A stretch of 64,000 bases of DNA from Microbacterium capsulatum (GTDB lineage Bacteria > Actinomycetota > Actinomycetes > Actinomycetales > Microbacteriaceae). Numbering within the stretch: position 1 is the stretch's first letter; every line of letters begins with the position of its first letter. Positions 18,970 to 27,997 of the stretch are shown in pieces. A program made the translations under genes and the position numbers. The notes under the pieces are model-generated. The model worked only from the letters and a program-made list of their open reading frames with translations. It ran no database searches and was not told the origin of the DNA. Where the stretch lies: contig NZ_JAVFCB010000004.1 of assembly GCF_030865425.1 (NCBI RefSeq), positions 370,076 to 434,075 of the forward strand. Reading direction: 5' to 3'.

Positions 18970-19883
18970 GGTACGGACTCATCCTCTCCGAGGCGCTCAC
19001 GGGCCTGCGCCGCAACGCCTCGATGGTGATCTCGGTCGTGCTGGTGACCTTCGTCTCACTCACGTTCGTCGGCGCCGCGATCCTGATGCAGGCGCAGATC
19101 GGCACGATGCGCGCCTACTGGCAGGACCGCGCGCAGGTCGCGATCTACATGTGCTCCTCCGTGTCCACGAGCGCCAACTGCGCGGGCAGCGCCCCCGCCA
19201 CGGGGGACCAGATCAAGGCCGTGCAGGCCGAGCTCGACAGCTCCACGCTCAAGCCGCTGATCTCCCAGGTGAACTTCGAGACCGCCGACCAGGCCTACCA
19301 GGACACGCTCAAGCTCGTCGGCAAGGACTACGCCGGCGTGCTCACCGCCGACCAGGTCAACGCCGTGTTCAAGGTCAACCTCAAGGACCAGACCCAGTCG
19401 CCGGTGATCGTCGAGGCGTTCGCGGGGGTCAAGGGCGTCGACGAGGTGAAGGACCAGCTCGAATACCTGGATCCGCTCTTCAACGCGCTCACGGTCGCGA
19501 CCTACGTCGCGGTCGGCATCGCGGTGCTCATGCTCATCGCCGCAGTGCTGCTGATCGCCACGACGATCCGGCTCTCCGCGTACGCGCGCAGGCGGGAGAT
19601 CGGCATCATGCGGCTCGTCGGCGCCTCGAACCGGTTCATCCAGACCCCGTTCGTGCTGGAGGGCGTGTTCGCGGCGGTGATCGGATCCGTGCTCGCGAGC
19701 GCCGCGGTGATGCTCGGCGTGCAGTTCGGCGTGCACGACTACCTCAGCAAACGGGTGCCGTTCATCACCACCTGGGTGGGGCTGTCGGACGCGGCGCTCG
19801 TCGTCCCTGTGCTCATCGGCATCGGCGTGATCCTCGCGGCGCTGTCGGCCGGGTTCGCGATCCGGCGCTGGCTGCGCGCGTAG
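18966..19883 (+). CDS. ftsX: Cell-division permease-like protein FtsX
   Basis: Membrane partner of FtsE, 305 residues. It has an N-terminal helix (MVISVVLVTFVSLTFVGAAIL), an extracellular domain of about 150 residues, and three C-terminal helices with YARRREIGIMRLVGASNRFI at the cytoplasmic face. The extracellular domain has two cysteines 9 apart (MCSSVSTSANC), which could form a disulfide. ATG 18966 overlaps the ftsE stop. Confidence 0.95.
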   Translation: MRYGLILSEALTGLRRNASMVISVVLVTFVSLTFVGAAILMQAQIGTMRAYWQDRAQVAIYMCSSVSTSANCAGSAPATGDQIKAVQAELDSSTLKPLISQVNFETADQAYQDTLKLVGKDYAGVLTADQVNAVFKVNLKDQTQSPVIVEAFAGVKGVDEVKDQLEYLDPLFNALTVATYVAVGIAVLMLIAAVLLIATTIRLSAYARRREIGIMRLVGASNRFIQTPFVLEGVFAAVIGSVLASAAVMLGVQFGVHDYLSKRVPFITTWVGLSDAALVVPVLIGIGVILAALSAGFAIRRWLRA

Positions 19884-19920
19884 CGCCGCGCACCTGAGCC
19901 ACGGGTCGGGCGGCGCGTCG

Positions 19921-20847
19921 TCAGGCCCGCTGATCCGCCGCGGGCGAGGACGCGACGTCGACCAGCTCGCGGGCGAGCCCGTGCAGGTCGCGATCGCCGC
20001 CGCGCCACAGGGCGGTGATCGGGCGGCGCAGCGGCACCGGATCCAGCTCCAGGGTGCGCAGCCGTCCGAGCGCGGCGTCGTCGGCGACGGCGAGCTCGCT
20101 GAGGACGGCCGGTCCGATGCCGGCGATCACGGCGGAGCGGATCGCCGCCTCCGTGGAGAGCACGGCCGCGGGAGTCGCGATCGGGAACCCGGCCGCGGTC
20201 AGCGCCCTCTCCAGGGCGGCCCGGGTGCCGCTGCCGTTCTCCCGGACCACGAGCGGCGTCTCGGAGACCTCGGCGAAGCCGACCGTCCCCCGCCCGGCCC
20301 AGGGATGCTCCACGCCGACGGCCACGATCATCCGGTCCCAGTGCACCGCCCGCGATCCCAGATCGCCCGGCGCGCGGGGCGCCTCGATGAAGCCGACCGC
20401 GCACTCGCCGTCGTGCACCTTCCGCAGCACCTCGTCGCTGTTCGCGGTGTCCAGCACGACCGGCGTGGGCTGCTGGCCGCGGGCGAGCTGACGCCGATGC
20501 AGGGCGACCACCCAGCCCGGCAGCAGGTGCGCCGCGACGGTCTGGCTCGCCGCGACGACGAGATCCGTCTCCGCGTGGTGCTGCAGCGACCGGACGGCTG
20601 ACGTGAACCGGTCCATCGCGGTCAGAGCCTCGCGCGCCCAGGCGACGACGAGGTCCCCCTCCGCGGTGAGCGTGGTGCCGCGCGGCGAGCGGTGCAGGAT
20701 CTCGACGCCGATCTCGCGCTCGAAGGCGCGGATCCGGGCGGAGAGCGCCTGCTGGGTGACGCCCAGGGCGAGCGCGGCGCGCGAGATGCTGCCGTCGGCG
20801 GCGATCTGCACGAGGGCGCGCAGCGGGCGGATGTCCACGATGTCCAA
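19921..20847 (-). CDS. LysR-family transcriptional regulator
   Basis: A 308-residue LTTR with N-terminal winged helix-turn-helix (ALGVTQQALSARIRAFEREIG) and a C-terminal effector domain (VAASQTVAAHLLPGW, GIGPAVLSE). The start is TTG 20847 with GGAG upstream; GTG 20838 is an alternative. It is divergent from a YeiH-family gene with a palindrome between. The pairing matches the common LysR-YeiH/CbrR-type arrangement, so it probably controls yeiH; the inducer is unknown. Confidence 0.88.
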   Translation of the reverse strand: MDIVDIRPLRALVQIAADGSISRAALALGVTQQALSARIRAFEREIGVEILHRSPRGTTLTAEGDLVVAWAREALTAMDRFTSAVRSLQHHAETDLVVAASQTVAAHLLPGWVVALHRRQLARGQQPTPVVLDTANSDEVLRKVHDGECAVGFIEAPRAPGDLGSRAVHWDRMIVAVGVEHPWAGRGTVGFAEVSETPLVVRENGSGTRAALERALTAAGFPIATPAAVLSTEAAIRSAVIAGIGPAVLSELAVADDAALGRLRTLELDPVPLRRPITALWRGGDRDLHGLARELVDVASSPAADQRA

Positions 20848-20861
20848 GGGTCACAACTCCT

Positions 20862-20879
20862 TCTTGTAACCGTACAAGA
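20862..20879. promoter_or_regulatory. Palindromic LysR-type operator candidate
   Basis: TCTTGTA and TACAAGA are perfect 7-base inverted arms around ACCG, located 14 bases upstream of the regulator start and 44 bases before the divergent gene. Its low GC content stands out from the surroundings. It contains a T-N11-A pattern as expected for LysR regulators. Confidence 0.55.
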
Positions 20880-20923
20880 GTCCTGGTCTGGCCGGAGCAT
20901 TCGGCGCGCGGAACGCTGGGAGC

Positions 20924-21961
20924 ATGGAGTTCACGCCCGTCGCCACGCTGCCGCACCGACTGACGACCCGCGGCCGGGGCGTGCTGCCCGGGGTGCTGCT
21001 GTGCGTCGCGATCGCCGCCGTCGCCACCGCGATCGGCCGCGTCGTCCCCGTTCTCGGGGCCGCCATCCCGGCCGTGCTGATCGGCCTCATGATCGCGGTC
21101 GTGCGCCCTCCGACCGGGCGCGCCGTCGAGGGGGTGGGGTTCGCGAGCCGGTTCGTGCTGCAGTGCGCGGTGGTGCTGCTGGGCGCGCAGCTCTCGATCG
21201 GCGCGGTGCTGCAGGTCGGGGCCCGGTCTCTGCCCGTGATGCTCGCCTCGCTCGCGGTCTGCCTGCTCGCCGCCTGGGGCATCGGGCGGGCGCTGCGCAT
21301 CGATCCGGCCATCGCCACCCTCATCGGCGTCGGGACGGGGATCTGCGGAGCGTCGGCCATCGCCGCGGTGTCGCCGGTCATCCGCGCCAAGAGCGCGCAG
21401 ATCGCCTACGCCGTGTCGACGATCTTCCTGTTCAACATCCTCGCGATCGTCGCGTTCCCGCTCATCGGGCACCTGCTCGGCATGTCGCCGCAGGCGTTCG
21501 GGCTGTTCGCAGGCACGGCCGTGAACGACACCAGCTCGGTCGTCGCGGCGGCGAGCGTGTACGGATCCGCGGCTCTCGGCTTCGCGGTCGTCGTGAAGCT
21601 CGTCCGCACGCTCATGATCGTCCCTATCAGCGTCGGCCTCGCCGTCCTCGACGCGCGGCGGACGGGTGCCGGCACCACCCTGTCGCCGAAGCGGGCGCTG
21701 ACCCTGGTGCCGTGGTTCCTGATCGGCTTTCTCGTGGTCGCGCTGATCAACTCGGCCGGGCTGATCCCGTCCGGTGCCGGTGACGTCCTGAAGCAGGTGA
21801 GCGTGTTCCTCGTCGCGACGGCGCTCGCCGGGATCGGGCTGTCCACCGACTTCGTCGCCATCCGCGTCGCCGGCTGGAAGCCGCTCCTGCTGGGCGGGAT
21901 CCTCTGGATCCTCGTCTCCGCGACGACGCTGACGACGATGACCCTGTCCGGCTACCTGTGA
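20924..21961 (+). CDS. YeiH/UPF0324 family putative anion exporter
   Basis: An integral membrane protein of 345 residues with about ten hydrophobic helices. Conserved family segments are VLLGAQLSIGAVL, LIGVGTGICGASAIAAVSPVI and FAGTAVNDTSSVVAAASVYG. UPF0324 proteins are annotated as putative sulfate exporters on indirect evidence. Together with its divergent LysR regulator it lies between ftsX and smpB, which are often neighbours in actinobacteria; insertion of this pair is inferred. Confidence 0.88.
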   Translation: MEFTPVATLPHRLTTRGRGVLPGVLLCVAIAAVATAIGRVVPVLGAAIPAVLIGLMIAVVRPPTGRAVEGVGFASRFVLQCAVVLLGAQLSIGAVLQVGARSLPVMLASLAVCLLAAWGIGRALRIDPAIATLIGVGTGICGASAIAAVSPVIRAKSAQIAYAVSTIFLFNILAIVAFPLIGHLLGMSPQAFGLFAGTAVNDTSSVVAAASVYGSAALGFAVVVKLVRTLMIVPISVGLAVLDARRTGAGTTLSPKRALTLVPWFLIGFLVVALINSAGLIPSGAGDVLKQVSVFLVATALAGIGLSTDFVAIRVAGWKPLLLGGILWILVSATTLTTMTLSGYL

Positions 21962-22055
21962 CTCCGGTGGACGCGCACGGCCGGCGGCGCGGATCTGTAT
22001 ACTGACGGGCTGGCCATCCGGCCGGATCCGCCATCGAGCACCGCAGGAGACAACC

Positions 22056-22532
22056 ATGCCCAGGGAACGCGGGGAGAAGGTCATCGCGACCAATCGTCGC
22101 GCGCGTCACGACTACAACCTGGAGAAGTCGTACGAAGCGGGGCTCGTGCTCACCGGCACCGAGGTGAAGTCGCTGCGCCAGGGGCGCGCGAACCTCACCG
22201 ACGGCTACGCCTTCATCAAGGGCAACGAGGCGTTCCTCGACGCGGTGCACATCCCGGAGTACTCGCAGGGGCACTGGACGAACCACTCCGCGAAGCGGGT
22301 CCGCAAGCTCCTGCTGCACAAGGAGGAGATCGCGAAGCTCTCGCACGCGGTCTCCGCGGGCGGCTACACGCTCATCCCGCTGCGGCTGTACTTCTCCGAC
22401 GGCCGCGCCAAGGTCGAGATCGCTCTCGCCAAGGGCAAGCGCGAGTACGACAAGCGGCAGACCCTGCGCGAGCGCCAGGACACCCGCGAGGCGGAGCGCG
22501 CCATGCGCACCCGCAACCGCATGGGGGACTGA
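22056..22532 (+). CDS. smpB: SsrA-binding protein SmpB
   Basis: Binds tmRNA for trans-translation rescue of stalled ribosomes. The 158-residue protein has NRRARHDYNLEKSYEAGLVLTGTEVKSLRQGRANLTDGYAF and a basic, helical C-terminus ending RNRMGD. RBS CAGGAGA precedes ATG 22056, and TATACT at 21998-22003 is a good -10 element. The tmRNA gene is not next to it; only 19 bases separate smpB from the convergent S9 peptidase gene. Confidence 0.97.
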   Translation: MPRERGEKVIATNRRARHDYNLEKSYEAGLVLTGTEVKSLRQGRANLTDGYAFIKGNEAFLDAVHIPEYSQGHWTNHSAKRVRKLLLHKEEIAKLSHAVSAGGYTLIPLRLYFSDGRAKVEIALAKGKREYDKRQTLRERQDTREAERAMRTRNRMGD

Positions 22533-22551
22533 CCGGCCGCTCCGGGACCGG

Positions 22552-24441
22552 CTACAGCCTCGGCTCGAAGCCGAACACCTCGCCGAGGAAGCGCAGCTCG
22601 GCCTCCGCGGAGTGCACGATCGTCTCGGTGAGGCGGAAGCCGTGGCCCTCACCGGGGTACAGCACGTACTCGTGCGGCACGCTCCGGGCGGCCAGCGCGT
22701 CGCGGATCGCCTCGGACTGCGACGGCGGCACGACCTTGTCGTCCGCGCCCTGAAGGATCAGCACCGGCACGTCGATCCGGTCCGCGTGGGTGAGCGGCGA
22801 GCGGTCGAGGTACACCTGCTCGGCCTCGGGAAGCGGCCCGATCAGCCCGTCCAGGTAGTGCCGCTCGAAGTCGTGCGTGTCGGTCGCGAGCATCCGCGCG
22901 TCGGCGACGCCGTAGCGGTCGATCCCGGCGGAGAACGCCCCGCCGCGGACGAGCGCGCCGAGCACCGTCCAGCCGCCCGCCGAGCCGCCGCGCACGGCGA
23001 TCCGGCGCGCGTCCGCGATCCCGGCGTCGGCGAGGCCCTGCGCGGCCGCAAGCACGTCGTCGACGTCCACGACGCCCCACTGGCCGTCCAGACGCTCGCG
23101 GTAGGCGCGGCCGTAACCGCTCGAGCCGCCGTAGTTCACCTCGAGCACGCCGATCCCACGGCTGGTGAAGTAGCCGATCCAGAGCGCGACGGATCCGCTC
23201 ACGTGCCCGGTCGGGCCCCCGTGCACGGACACGACGTAGGGTGGCAGCTCGCCGTCCGGCGCGGTCTCGTGCGGGTTCGCGGGCGGGTGCAGGAAGCTGT
23301 GCACGGGTCCGTGCGGGCCGTCGACCGTGATCGACTGCGCGGGCGGCATCCAGTCCGGATCCGCCGGCTCCCCGCCGCGGACCGCCCGCACGGTCCGGTC
23401 CCCGGCGCCCGAGCCCACGTCCACGAGCCAGAGCCCGGGCGTGACCCCTCCGCCCTGCCCGGTGATCAGCACGCGCGTGCCGTCCTGGTCGACGATGCTG
23501 AGCTCGGCGTCCATCGGCACGGGCAATGCGGCGGCGGATCCGTCCTTGTCGATGAGGACGAGCTCGTCCGACCCGTTCGTCCGGATCGCCACGATCCGGC
23601 CGTCGTCGAGCGCGCGGAACCAGCGCTGCCCGAGCACCCACAGCCCGCCGCCGGTGTCGGCGTCCGCCGGGGCGACGGGCTCGGACCCGCCCACCGCGTC
23701 CACGCCGTCGACGCGGATCCGGCGCAGGTTCCATCGCCCGGTGGGGTCATCGGCGTAGAGCAGCTCGTGGTCGGAGAGCCACTGCGGCTGCAGGGCGGCG
23801 CGGGCGGGAGCCCACTCGATGTCGTCCTCGCCGATCGTGACGAGGGCGAGGTGCGCCTGCTCCCACGGCATCCGCCGTAGGTTCCACGAGACGAACGCCA
23901 TCCGGGTGCCGTCGGGGGAGAGCGCGGGGTGCGCGCAGAACCCGGGGCCGCGCACGACGAACCTCAGCGCCGTGTCGTCGTCGGCCGCGGATCCGTCCTG
24001 CGGGATCTCCACGATCCCGCGCAGGTGCAGCGGCAGTCCGAGGTCCTCCTGCACCGCGAACAGCCGGCCCTGCTGCAGGGTCAGGCCGCCGTGGTTCGCG
24101 CCCCGGGTCGTGAGCGGCACGGGATCCGCGGATCCCGGGTCCAGCCGGTACACGCGCTGGTCGTCGTCCTGCACGAAGAAGAGGGTGCCGTCGTCGGCGG
24201 CCGTCCAGGAACCGCCGCCGTACTCGTGCACGCGCGATCGGGCGCTCCACGGGACCGGCAGCACGTCGACGGCGATGCCGTCCGCCCAGCGGCGCACGCT
24301 CATCCGCCCGCGCTCGGCGGGCACGGTCTCGCCCCACCACGGCTCGCCGGCGACGAACCGGGCGCCGTCGAGGCGGACGCCGGAGGTGGCGAGGTCGGCG
24401 GCGGACAGCGGAGAGGGCCAGGAGCCGTACGGAGAGGGCAT
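22552..24441 (-). CDS. Prolyl oligopeptidase-family (S9) serine peptidase
   Basis: A 629-residue cytoplasmic protein (no signal peptide): an N-terminal beta-propeller-like region to about residue 375, then an alpha/beta-hydrolase domain. The catalytic triad is visible as Ser in RGGSAGGWT, Asp in GADDKVVPPSQ and His in GEGHGFR. Oxyanion region: YVVSVHGGPTGHVSG. The family includes dipeptidyl/acylaminoacyl peptidases; substrate unknown. TAGGCT lies 6 bases before ATG 24441 (leaderless pattern). Confidence 0.9.
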   Translation of the reverse strand: MPSPYGSWPSPLSAADLATSGVRLDGARFVAGEPWWGETVPAERGRMSVRRWADGIAVDVLPVPWSARSRVHEYGGGSWTAADDGTLFFVQDDDQRVYRLDPGSADPVPLTTRGANHGGLTLQQGRLFAVQEDLGLPLHLRGIVEIPQDGSAADDDTALRFVVRGPGFCAHPALSPDGTRMAFVSWNLRRMPWEQAHLALVTIGEDDIEWAPARAALQPQWLSDHELLYADDPTGRWNLRRIRVDGVDAVGGSEPVAPADADTGGGLWVLGQRWFRALDDGRIVAIRTNGSDELVLIDKDGSAAALPVPMDAELSIVDQDGTRVLITGQGGGVTPGLWLVDVGSGAGDRTVRAVRGGEPADPDWMPPAQSITVDGPHGPVHSFLHPPANPHETAPDGELPPYVVSVHGGPTGHVSGSVALWIGYFTSRGIGVLEVNYGGSSGYGRAYRERLDGQWGVVDVDDVLAAAQGLADAGIADARRIAVRGGSAGGWTVLGALVRGGAFSAGIDRYGVADARMLATDTHDFERHYLDGLIGPLPEAEQVYLDRSPLTHADRIDVPVLILQGADDKVVPPSQSEAIRDALAARSVPHEYVLYPGEGHGFRLTETIVHSAEAELRFLGEVFGFEPRL

Positions 24442-24571
24442 GTCCCGAGCCTAGGAGAGCGGCCGCGCCGCCGCATCGCGCCGGAGGTGACACATGGCGA
24501 AACACAGTGTGCGCGGTGAGCGGCGGGCCGCCTACCGTGGGGGAACCGCTTGCCCCGACTCCTGGAGAACC

Positions 24572-25537
24572 ATGTCGTTCGACGCGCCGCCCTTCGCCCC
24601 TGCCGGGGCGACCGCGCCGCGCGTCCCGATCTCCTTCGAGCTGTACCCGCCGCGCACGCCTGCCCCGATCGAGGCGCTGCACGAGACGATCCAGCAGCTC
24701 GCCGCCGCATCGCCCCGGTTCATCTCGGTGACGTACGGCGCGGGCGGATCCGTCGGCGGCCGGTCCCTCGACGTGCTGCGGTACATCCGCGAGCAGACCT
24801 CGGTCGAACCGCTCGCGCACCTCACCTGCGTGGGGAGCACCTACGCCGGCGCCTCGCGCCTGATCCGCGAGTTCCTGGACGCCGGGATCCTCAGCTTCCT
24901 CGCCCTGCGCGGCGACCCGCCGCTCGACGAGAGCGAGCCGTTCCTCGGTGACCTGGAGAGCTCGGCCCAGCTGGTTCAGCTCATCGACCGGGCGCAGGCC
25001 GAGCGCGCGCCCTACCAGGAGCGCCCCATCCCCGGCGTGCCGGGAGCGGTGCAGGTGACGCCGCGCCGGAAGGTCAACATCGCGGTCGCCGCGTACCCGA
25101 ACGGGCATCCGCGGTCGACGTACCGGCACCAGGACATCGACGCGCTGCTGGCCAAGCAGGCCGCGGGCGCGACCCTCGCGATCACGCAGCTGTTCTTCCA
25201 TCCGGACGACTACTTCGCCTTCGTGGAGCGCTCCCGTCGCGCGGGCGTGACGATCCCGATCCTGCCCGGCATCATGCCGATCACCTCGCCCGCGCGCCTC
25301 AGTCGTGTGCTCGAGCTGAGCGGCGAGGAGCTGCCGGCCGAGCTGTCGATCGCGCTCGAGGTCGAGCCCACCGTCGAGGGTCGCACCGAGATCGGCATCG
25401 CGCACGCCGCCGCACTCGTCCGCGAGCTCGTCGACGGCGGCGCCCCCGGCGTGCACCTGTACGCCTTCAACCAGCACCGGACCGTCCTCGGCGTCCTCGA
25501 GGACGCCGGGATCCTTCAAGCCAGCGGCGCGCACTGA
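24572..25537 (+). CDS. metF: Methylenetetrahydrofolate reductase
   Basis: Reduces 5,10-methylene-THF to 5-methyl-THF, the methyl donor for methionine synthesis. The 321-residue TIM-barrel flavoprotein has ISFELYPPRTP near the N-terminus (Glu of the active site), FISVTYGAGGS, LTCVGSTYAGASR, ALRGDPP and FFHPDDYFAF. The start is ATG 24572 with RBS CTGGAGA; an earlier in-frame ATG at 24494 lacks an RBS and conserved residues. It precedes metE by 35 bases. Confidence 0.95.
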   Translation: MSFDAPPFAPAGATAPRVPISFELYPPRTPAPIEALHETIQQLAAASPRFISVTYGAGGSVGGRSLDVLRYIREQTSVEPLAHLTCVGSTYAGASRLIREFLDAGILSFLALRGDPPLDESEPFLGDLESSAQLVQLIDRAQAERAPYQERPIPGVPGAVQVTPRRKVNIAVAAYPNGHPRSTYRHQDIDALLAKQAAGATLAITQLFFHPDDYFAFVERSRRAGVTIPILPGIMPITSPARLSRVLELSGEELPAELSIALEVEPTVEGRTEIGIAHAAALVRELVDGGAPGVHLYAFNQHRTVLGVLEDAGILQASGAH

Positions 25538-25572
25538 GCCGCTTCCCACACCATCCGTCAGAGAGGACCGAC

Positions 25573-27894
25573 ATGACCGCATTCCCCGAGGGCACCATCC
25601 TGGGCTACCCGCGCATCGGGCGTCGCCGTGAGCTCAAGAAGGCCGTCGAGGCGTTCTGGGCGGGCCGGATCGACGAGGCCGAGCTGGAGGGCACCGCCAA
25701 GGGCCTGCGCGCCGCGACCCGCGAGCGCCTCGCCGAGCAGGGCCTGGGCCGCGCGGACTCGGCGATCCCGGAGTCGTTCTCCTACTACGACCAGGTGCTC
25801 GACGCGGCCGTCACGGTCGGCGCGATCCCCGCCCGGTTCGAGGACCTGCGCGCCGCGGACGGCACGATCGGCCTGCCCGCGTACTTCACCATCGCCCGCG
25901 GCGAGGGCGAGCGCGCCCCGCTCGAGATGACCAAGTGGTTCGACACGAACTACCACTACCTCGTGCCGGAGATCGGACCGGAGACCGTGTTCTCGCTCTC
26001 CTCCGACCGGATCGTGCGCCAGGTGCAGGAGGCGGCCGAGGCCGGCTTCCGCACCCGCCCGGTCGTCGTCGGCCCGGTTACCTTCCTGGCCCTGGCGAAG
26101 GCCTCCGACGACGCCCCCGAGGGCTTCGACCCGCTGTCCCGCCTCGACGACCTCGTGCCGGTCTACGCCGAGCTGCTCGCCGCGCTCAAGGCCGCCGGCG
26201 CCGAGTGGGTGCAGCTCGACGAGCCCGCGCTCGTCAGCGAGTCGCTGCCCGCCTCCGTGGCCGAACTGGGCGAGGCCGCCGCGCGCGCCTACGCCGTCCT
26301 CGGCGGGCTCGCGGAGCGTCCGTCGATCTTCGTCGCCGCGCCCTACGCGGCCCTCGACGCCAACCTCGCCGTGCTCGCGGCCGCCCCGATCGAGGCGATC
26401 GGCCTCGACCTCGTCCGCGGCACCGTGCCCGCGGCGGTGGACGGCCTCGCCGACAAGGTCCTCGTCGGCGGCGTCATCGACGGCCACAACATCTGGCGGG
26501 GCGACCTCGCCGCGGCCTTCGACACGCTCGAGGCCCTGCGCGGCCTCGGCGCCGCCGGCGTCGCCGCGTCCACCTCGACCTCGCTGCAGCACGTGCCGCA
26601 CGACGTCGAGGACGAGTCCAAGCTCGACGCGCGCCTGGTGAGCTGGCTCGCCTTCGCCGACCAGAAGGTCGCGCAGGTCGTGACCCTCGCCCGTGGTCTC
26701 GCCGAGGGACGCGCGGCCATCGCCGCCGAGCTCGACGCCGCCTCCGCCGCCCTGGCCGACCGCCTCGGCGCCCCCGGCGTGCGCGTGGACGCCGTCCGCA
26801 CCCGCACCGCGGCCCTCACGGACGCCGACTTCGACCGCGGCGACTACGAGGCCCGCGTCGCCGCGCAGGACGCCGCCCTCAGCCTGCCCGCGCTGCCGCT
26901 CACCACGATCGGATCCTTCCCGCAGACCGGCGACATCCGCCGCGCCCGCGCGCAGTTCACCCGTGGCGAGATCACCGCGGACGAGTACGACGGCTTCCTC
27001 CGCGAGGAGATCGGCCGGGTCGTCACGCTGCAGGAGGAGCTGGGCCTCGACGTCCTCGTGCACGGCGAGCCCGAGCGCAACGACATGGTGCAGTACTTCG
27101 CCGAGAACCTCGACGGCTTCGACGTCACCGAGAACGGCTGGGTGCAGTCCTACGGATCCCGCGCGACCCGCCCGTCGATCCTCTGGGGCGACGTGTCCCG
27201 CCCGGCGCCGATCACGGTCGCCTGGTCGCAGTACGCGCAGTCGCTCACCGAGAAGCCGATGAAGGGCATGCTGACCGGCCCGGTCACGATCCTCGCCTGG
27301 TCGTTCGTCCGCGACGACCAGCCGCTCGGTGAGACCGCGAACCAGGTCGCCCTCGCTCTGCGCGACGAGATCGCCGACCTCGAGGCCGCCGGCATCGGCG
27401 TGATCCAGGTCGACGAGCCCGCGCTGCGCGAGCTGCTGCCGCTGAAGAAGGCCGACCAGCCGGCGTACCTGGACTGGTCCGTCGCCTCGTTCCGCCTCTC
27501 CACCGCGGGCGCCGCGACGGCCACGCAGGTGCACACCCACCTCTGCTACTCGGAGTTCGGCGTGGTCATCGACGCGATCCGCGCGCTGGACGCCGACGTC
27601 ACCTCGATCGAGGCCGCGCGCAGCCGCATGGAGGTCGTCACCGACATCGCCGCGGCCGGCTTCGACCACGGCATCGGCCCGGGCGTCTACGACATCCACT
27701 CGCCGCGCGTGCCCACGGCCGCCGAGGTCGAGGCGCTGCTGCGCCGCGCCGTGCAGGAGATCCCGACCCGTCAGCTCTGGGTGAACCCGGACTGCGGTCT
27801 GAAGACCCGTGGATACGAGGAGACCAACGCCTCGCTGGCCAACATCGTCGAGGCCACGCGCCGCGTCCGCGAGGACGTCGTCGTCTCGGCCTGA
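25573..27894 (+). CDS. metE: Cobalamin-independent methionine synthase
   Basis: Transfers the methyl group of 5-methyl-THF(Glu)n to homocysteine. At 773 residues it is full length, with N-terminal barrel ILGYPRIGRRRELKKAVEAFW and C-terminal catalytic barrel TTIGSFPQT, VHGEPERNDMVQYFAE, the zinc-binding VHTHLCYSEFG (His and Cys) and NPDCGLKTRG (second Cys). RBS AGAGAGGA precedes the ATG. It is cotranscribed with metF, so methyl supply and use are coupled. It ends at a strong hairpin. Confidence 0.97.
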   Translation: MTAFPEGTILGYPRIGRRRELKKAVEAFWAGRIDEAELEGTAKGLRAATRERLAEQGLGRADSAIPESFSYYDQVLDAAVTVGAIPARFEDLRAADGTIGLPAYFTIARGEGERAPLEMTKWFDTNYHYLVPEIGPETVFSLSSDRIVRQVQEAAEAGFRTRPVVVGPVTFLALAKASDDAPEGFDPLSRLDDLVPVYAELLAALKAAGAEWVQLDEPALVSESLPASVAELGEAAARAYAVLGGLAERPSIFVAAPYAALDANLAVLAAAPIEAIGLDLVRGTVPAAVDGLADKVLVGGVIDGHNIWRGDLAAAFDTLEALRGLGAAGVAASTSTSLQHVPHDVEDESKLDARLVSWLAFADQKVAQVVTLARGLAEGRAAIAAELDAASAALADRLGAPGVRVDAVRTRTAALTDADFDRGDYEARVAAQDAALSLPALPLTTIGSFPQTGDIRRARAQFTRGEITADEYDGFLREEIGRVVTLQEELGLDVLVHGEPERNDMVQYFAENLDGFDVTENGWVQSYGSRATRPSILWGDVSRPAPITVAWSQYAQSLTEKPMKGMLTGPVTILAWSFVRDDQPLGETANQVALALRDEIADLEAAGIGVIQVDEPALRELLPLKKADQPAYLDWSVASFRLSTAGAATATQVHTHLCYSEFGVVIDAIRALDADVTSIEAARSRMEVVTDIAAAGFDHGIGPGVYDIHSPRVPTAAEVEALLRRAVQEIPTRQLWVNPDCGLKTRGYEETNASLANIVEATRRVREDVVVSA

Positions 27895-27924
27895 TCGGGC
27901 GCCGAGCCGCTCGAGAGGCTCTGA

Positions 27925-27968
27925 AACGCCGAAGCCCTCCCGGATCCGTCCGGGAGGGCTTCGGCGTT
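27925..27968. terminator. Hairpin terminator between metE and lexA
   Basis: A perfect 20-bp stem (arms 27925-27944 and 27949-27968, beginning AACGCCGAAGCCCTCCCGGA) with a 4-base loop. It lies 30 bases after the metE stop and 27 bases from the convergent lexA stop, so it can serve both genes. Short T-runs flank the minus-strand side only. Confidence 0.85.
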
Positions 27969-27973
27969 CCTCT

Positions 27974-27997
27974 GGTCCCTGAGCCTGCCGAAGGGTC
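27974..27997. repeat. CTGAGCCTG(C/T)CGAAG-type intergenic repeat, copy 1
   Basis: GGTCCCTGAGCCTGCCGAAG followed by GGTC. The ends (GGTCCCT and AAGGGTC) are near-complementary. Related copies are at 36824-36845 and, inverted, at 46739-46763. The last bases overlap the lexA stop codon. I recall similar short repeats scattered through actinobacterial genomes. Confidence 0.55.

Noticed and set aside
24442..24571. SAM or cobalamin riboswitch upstream of metF-metE
   Set aside because: I looked for conserved B12-box and SAM aptamer segments and saw none; the space is only 130 bases and shared with a divergent gene.
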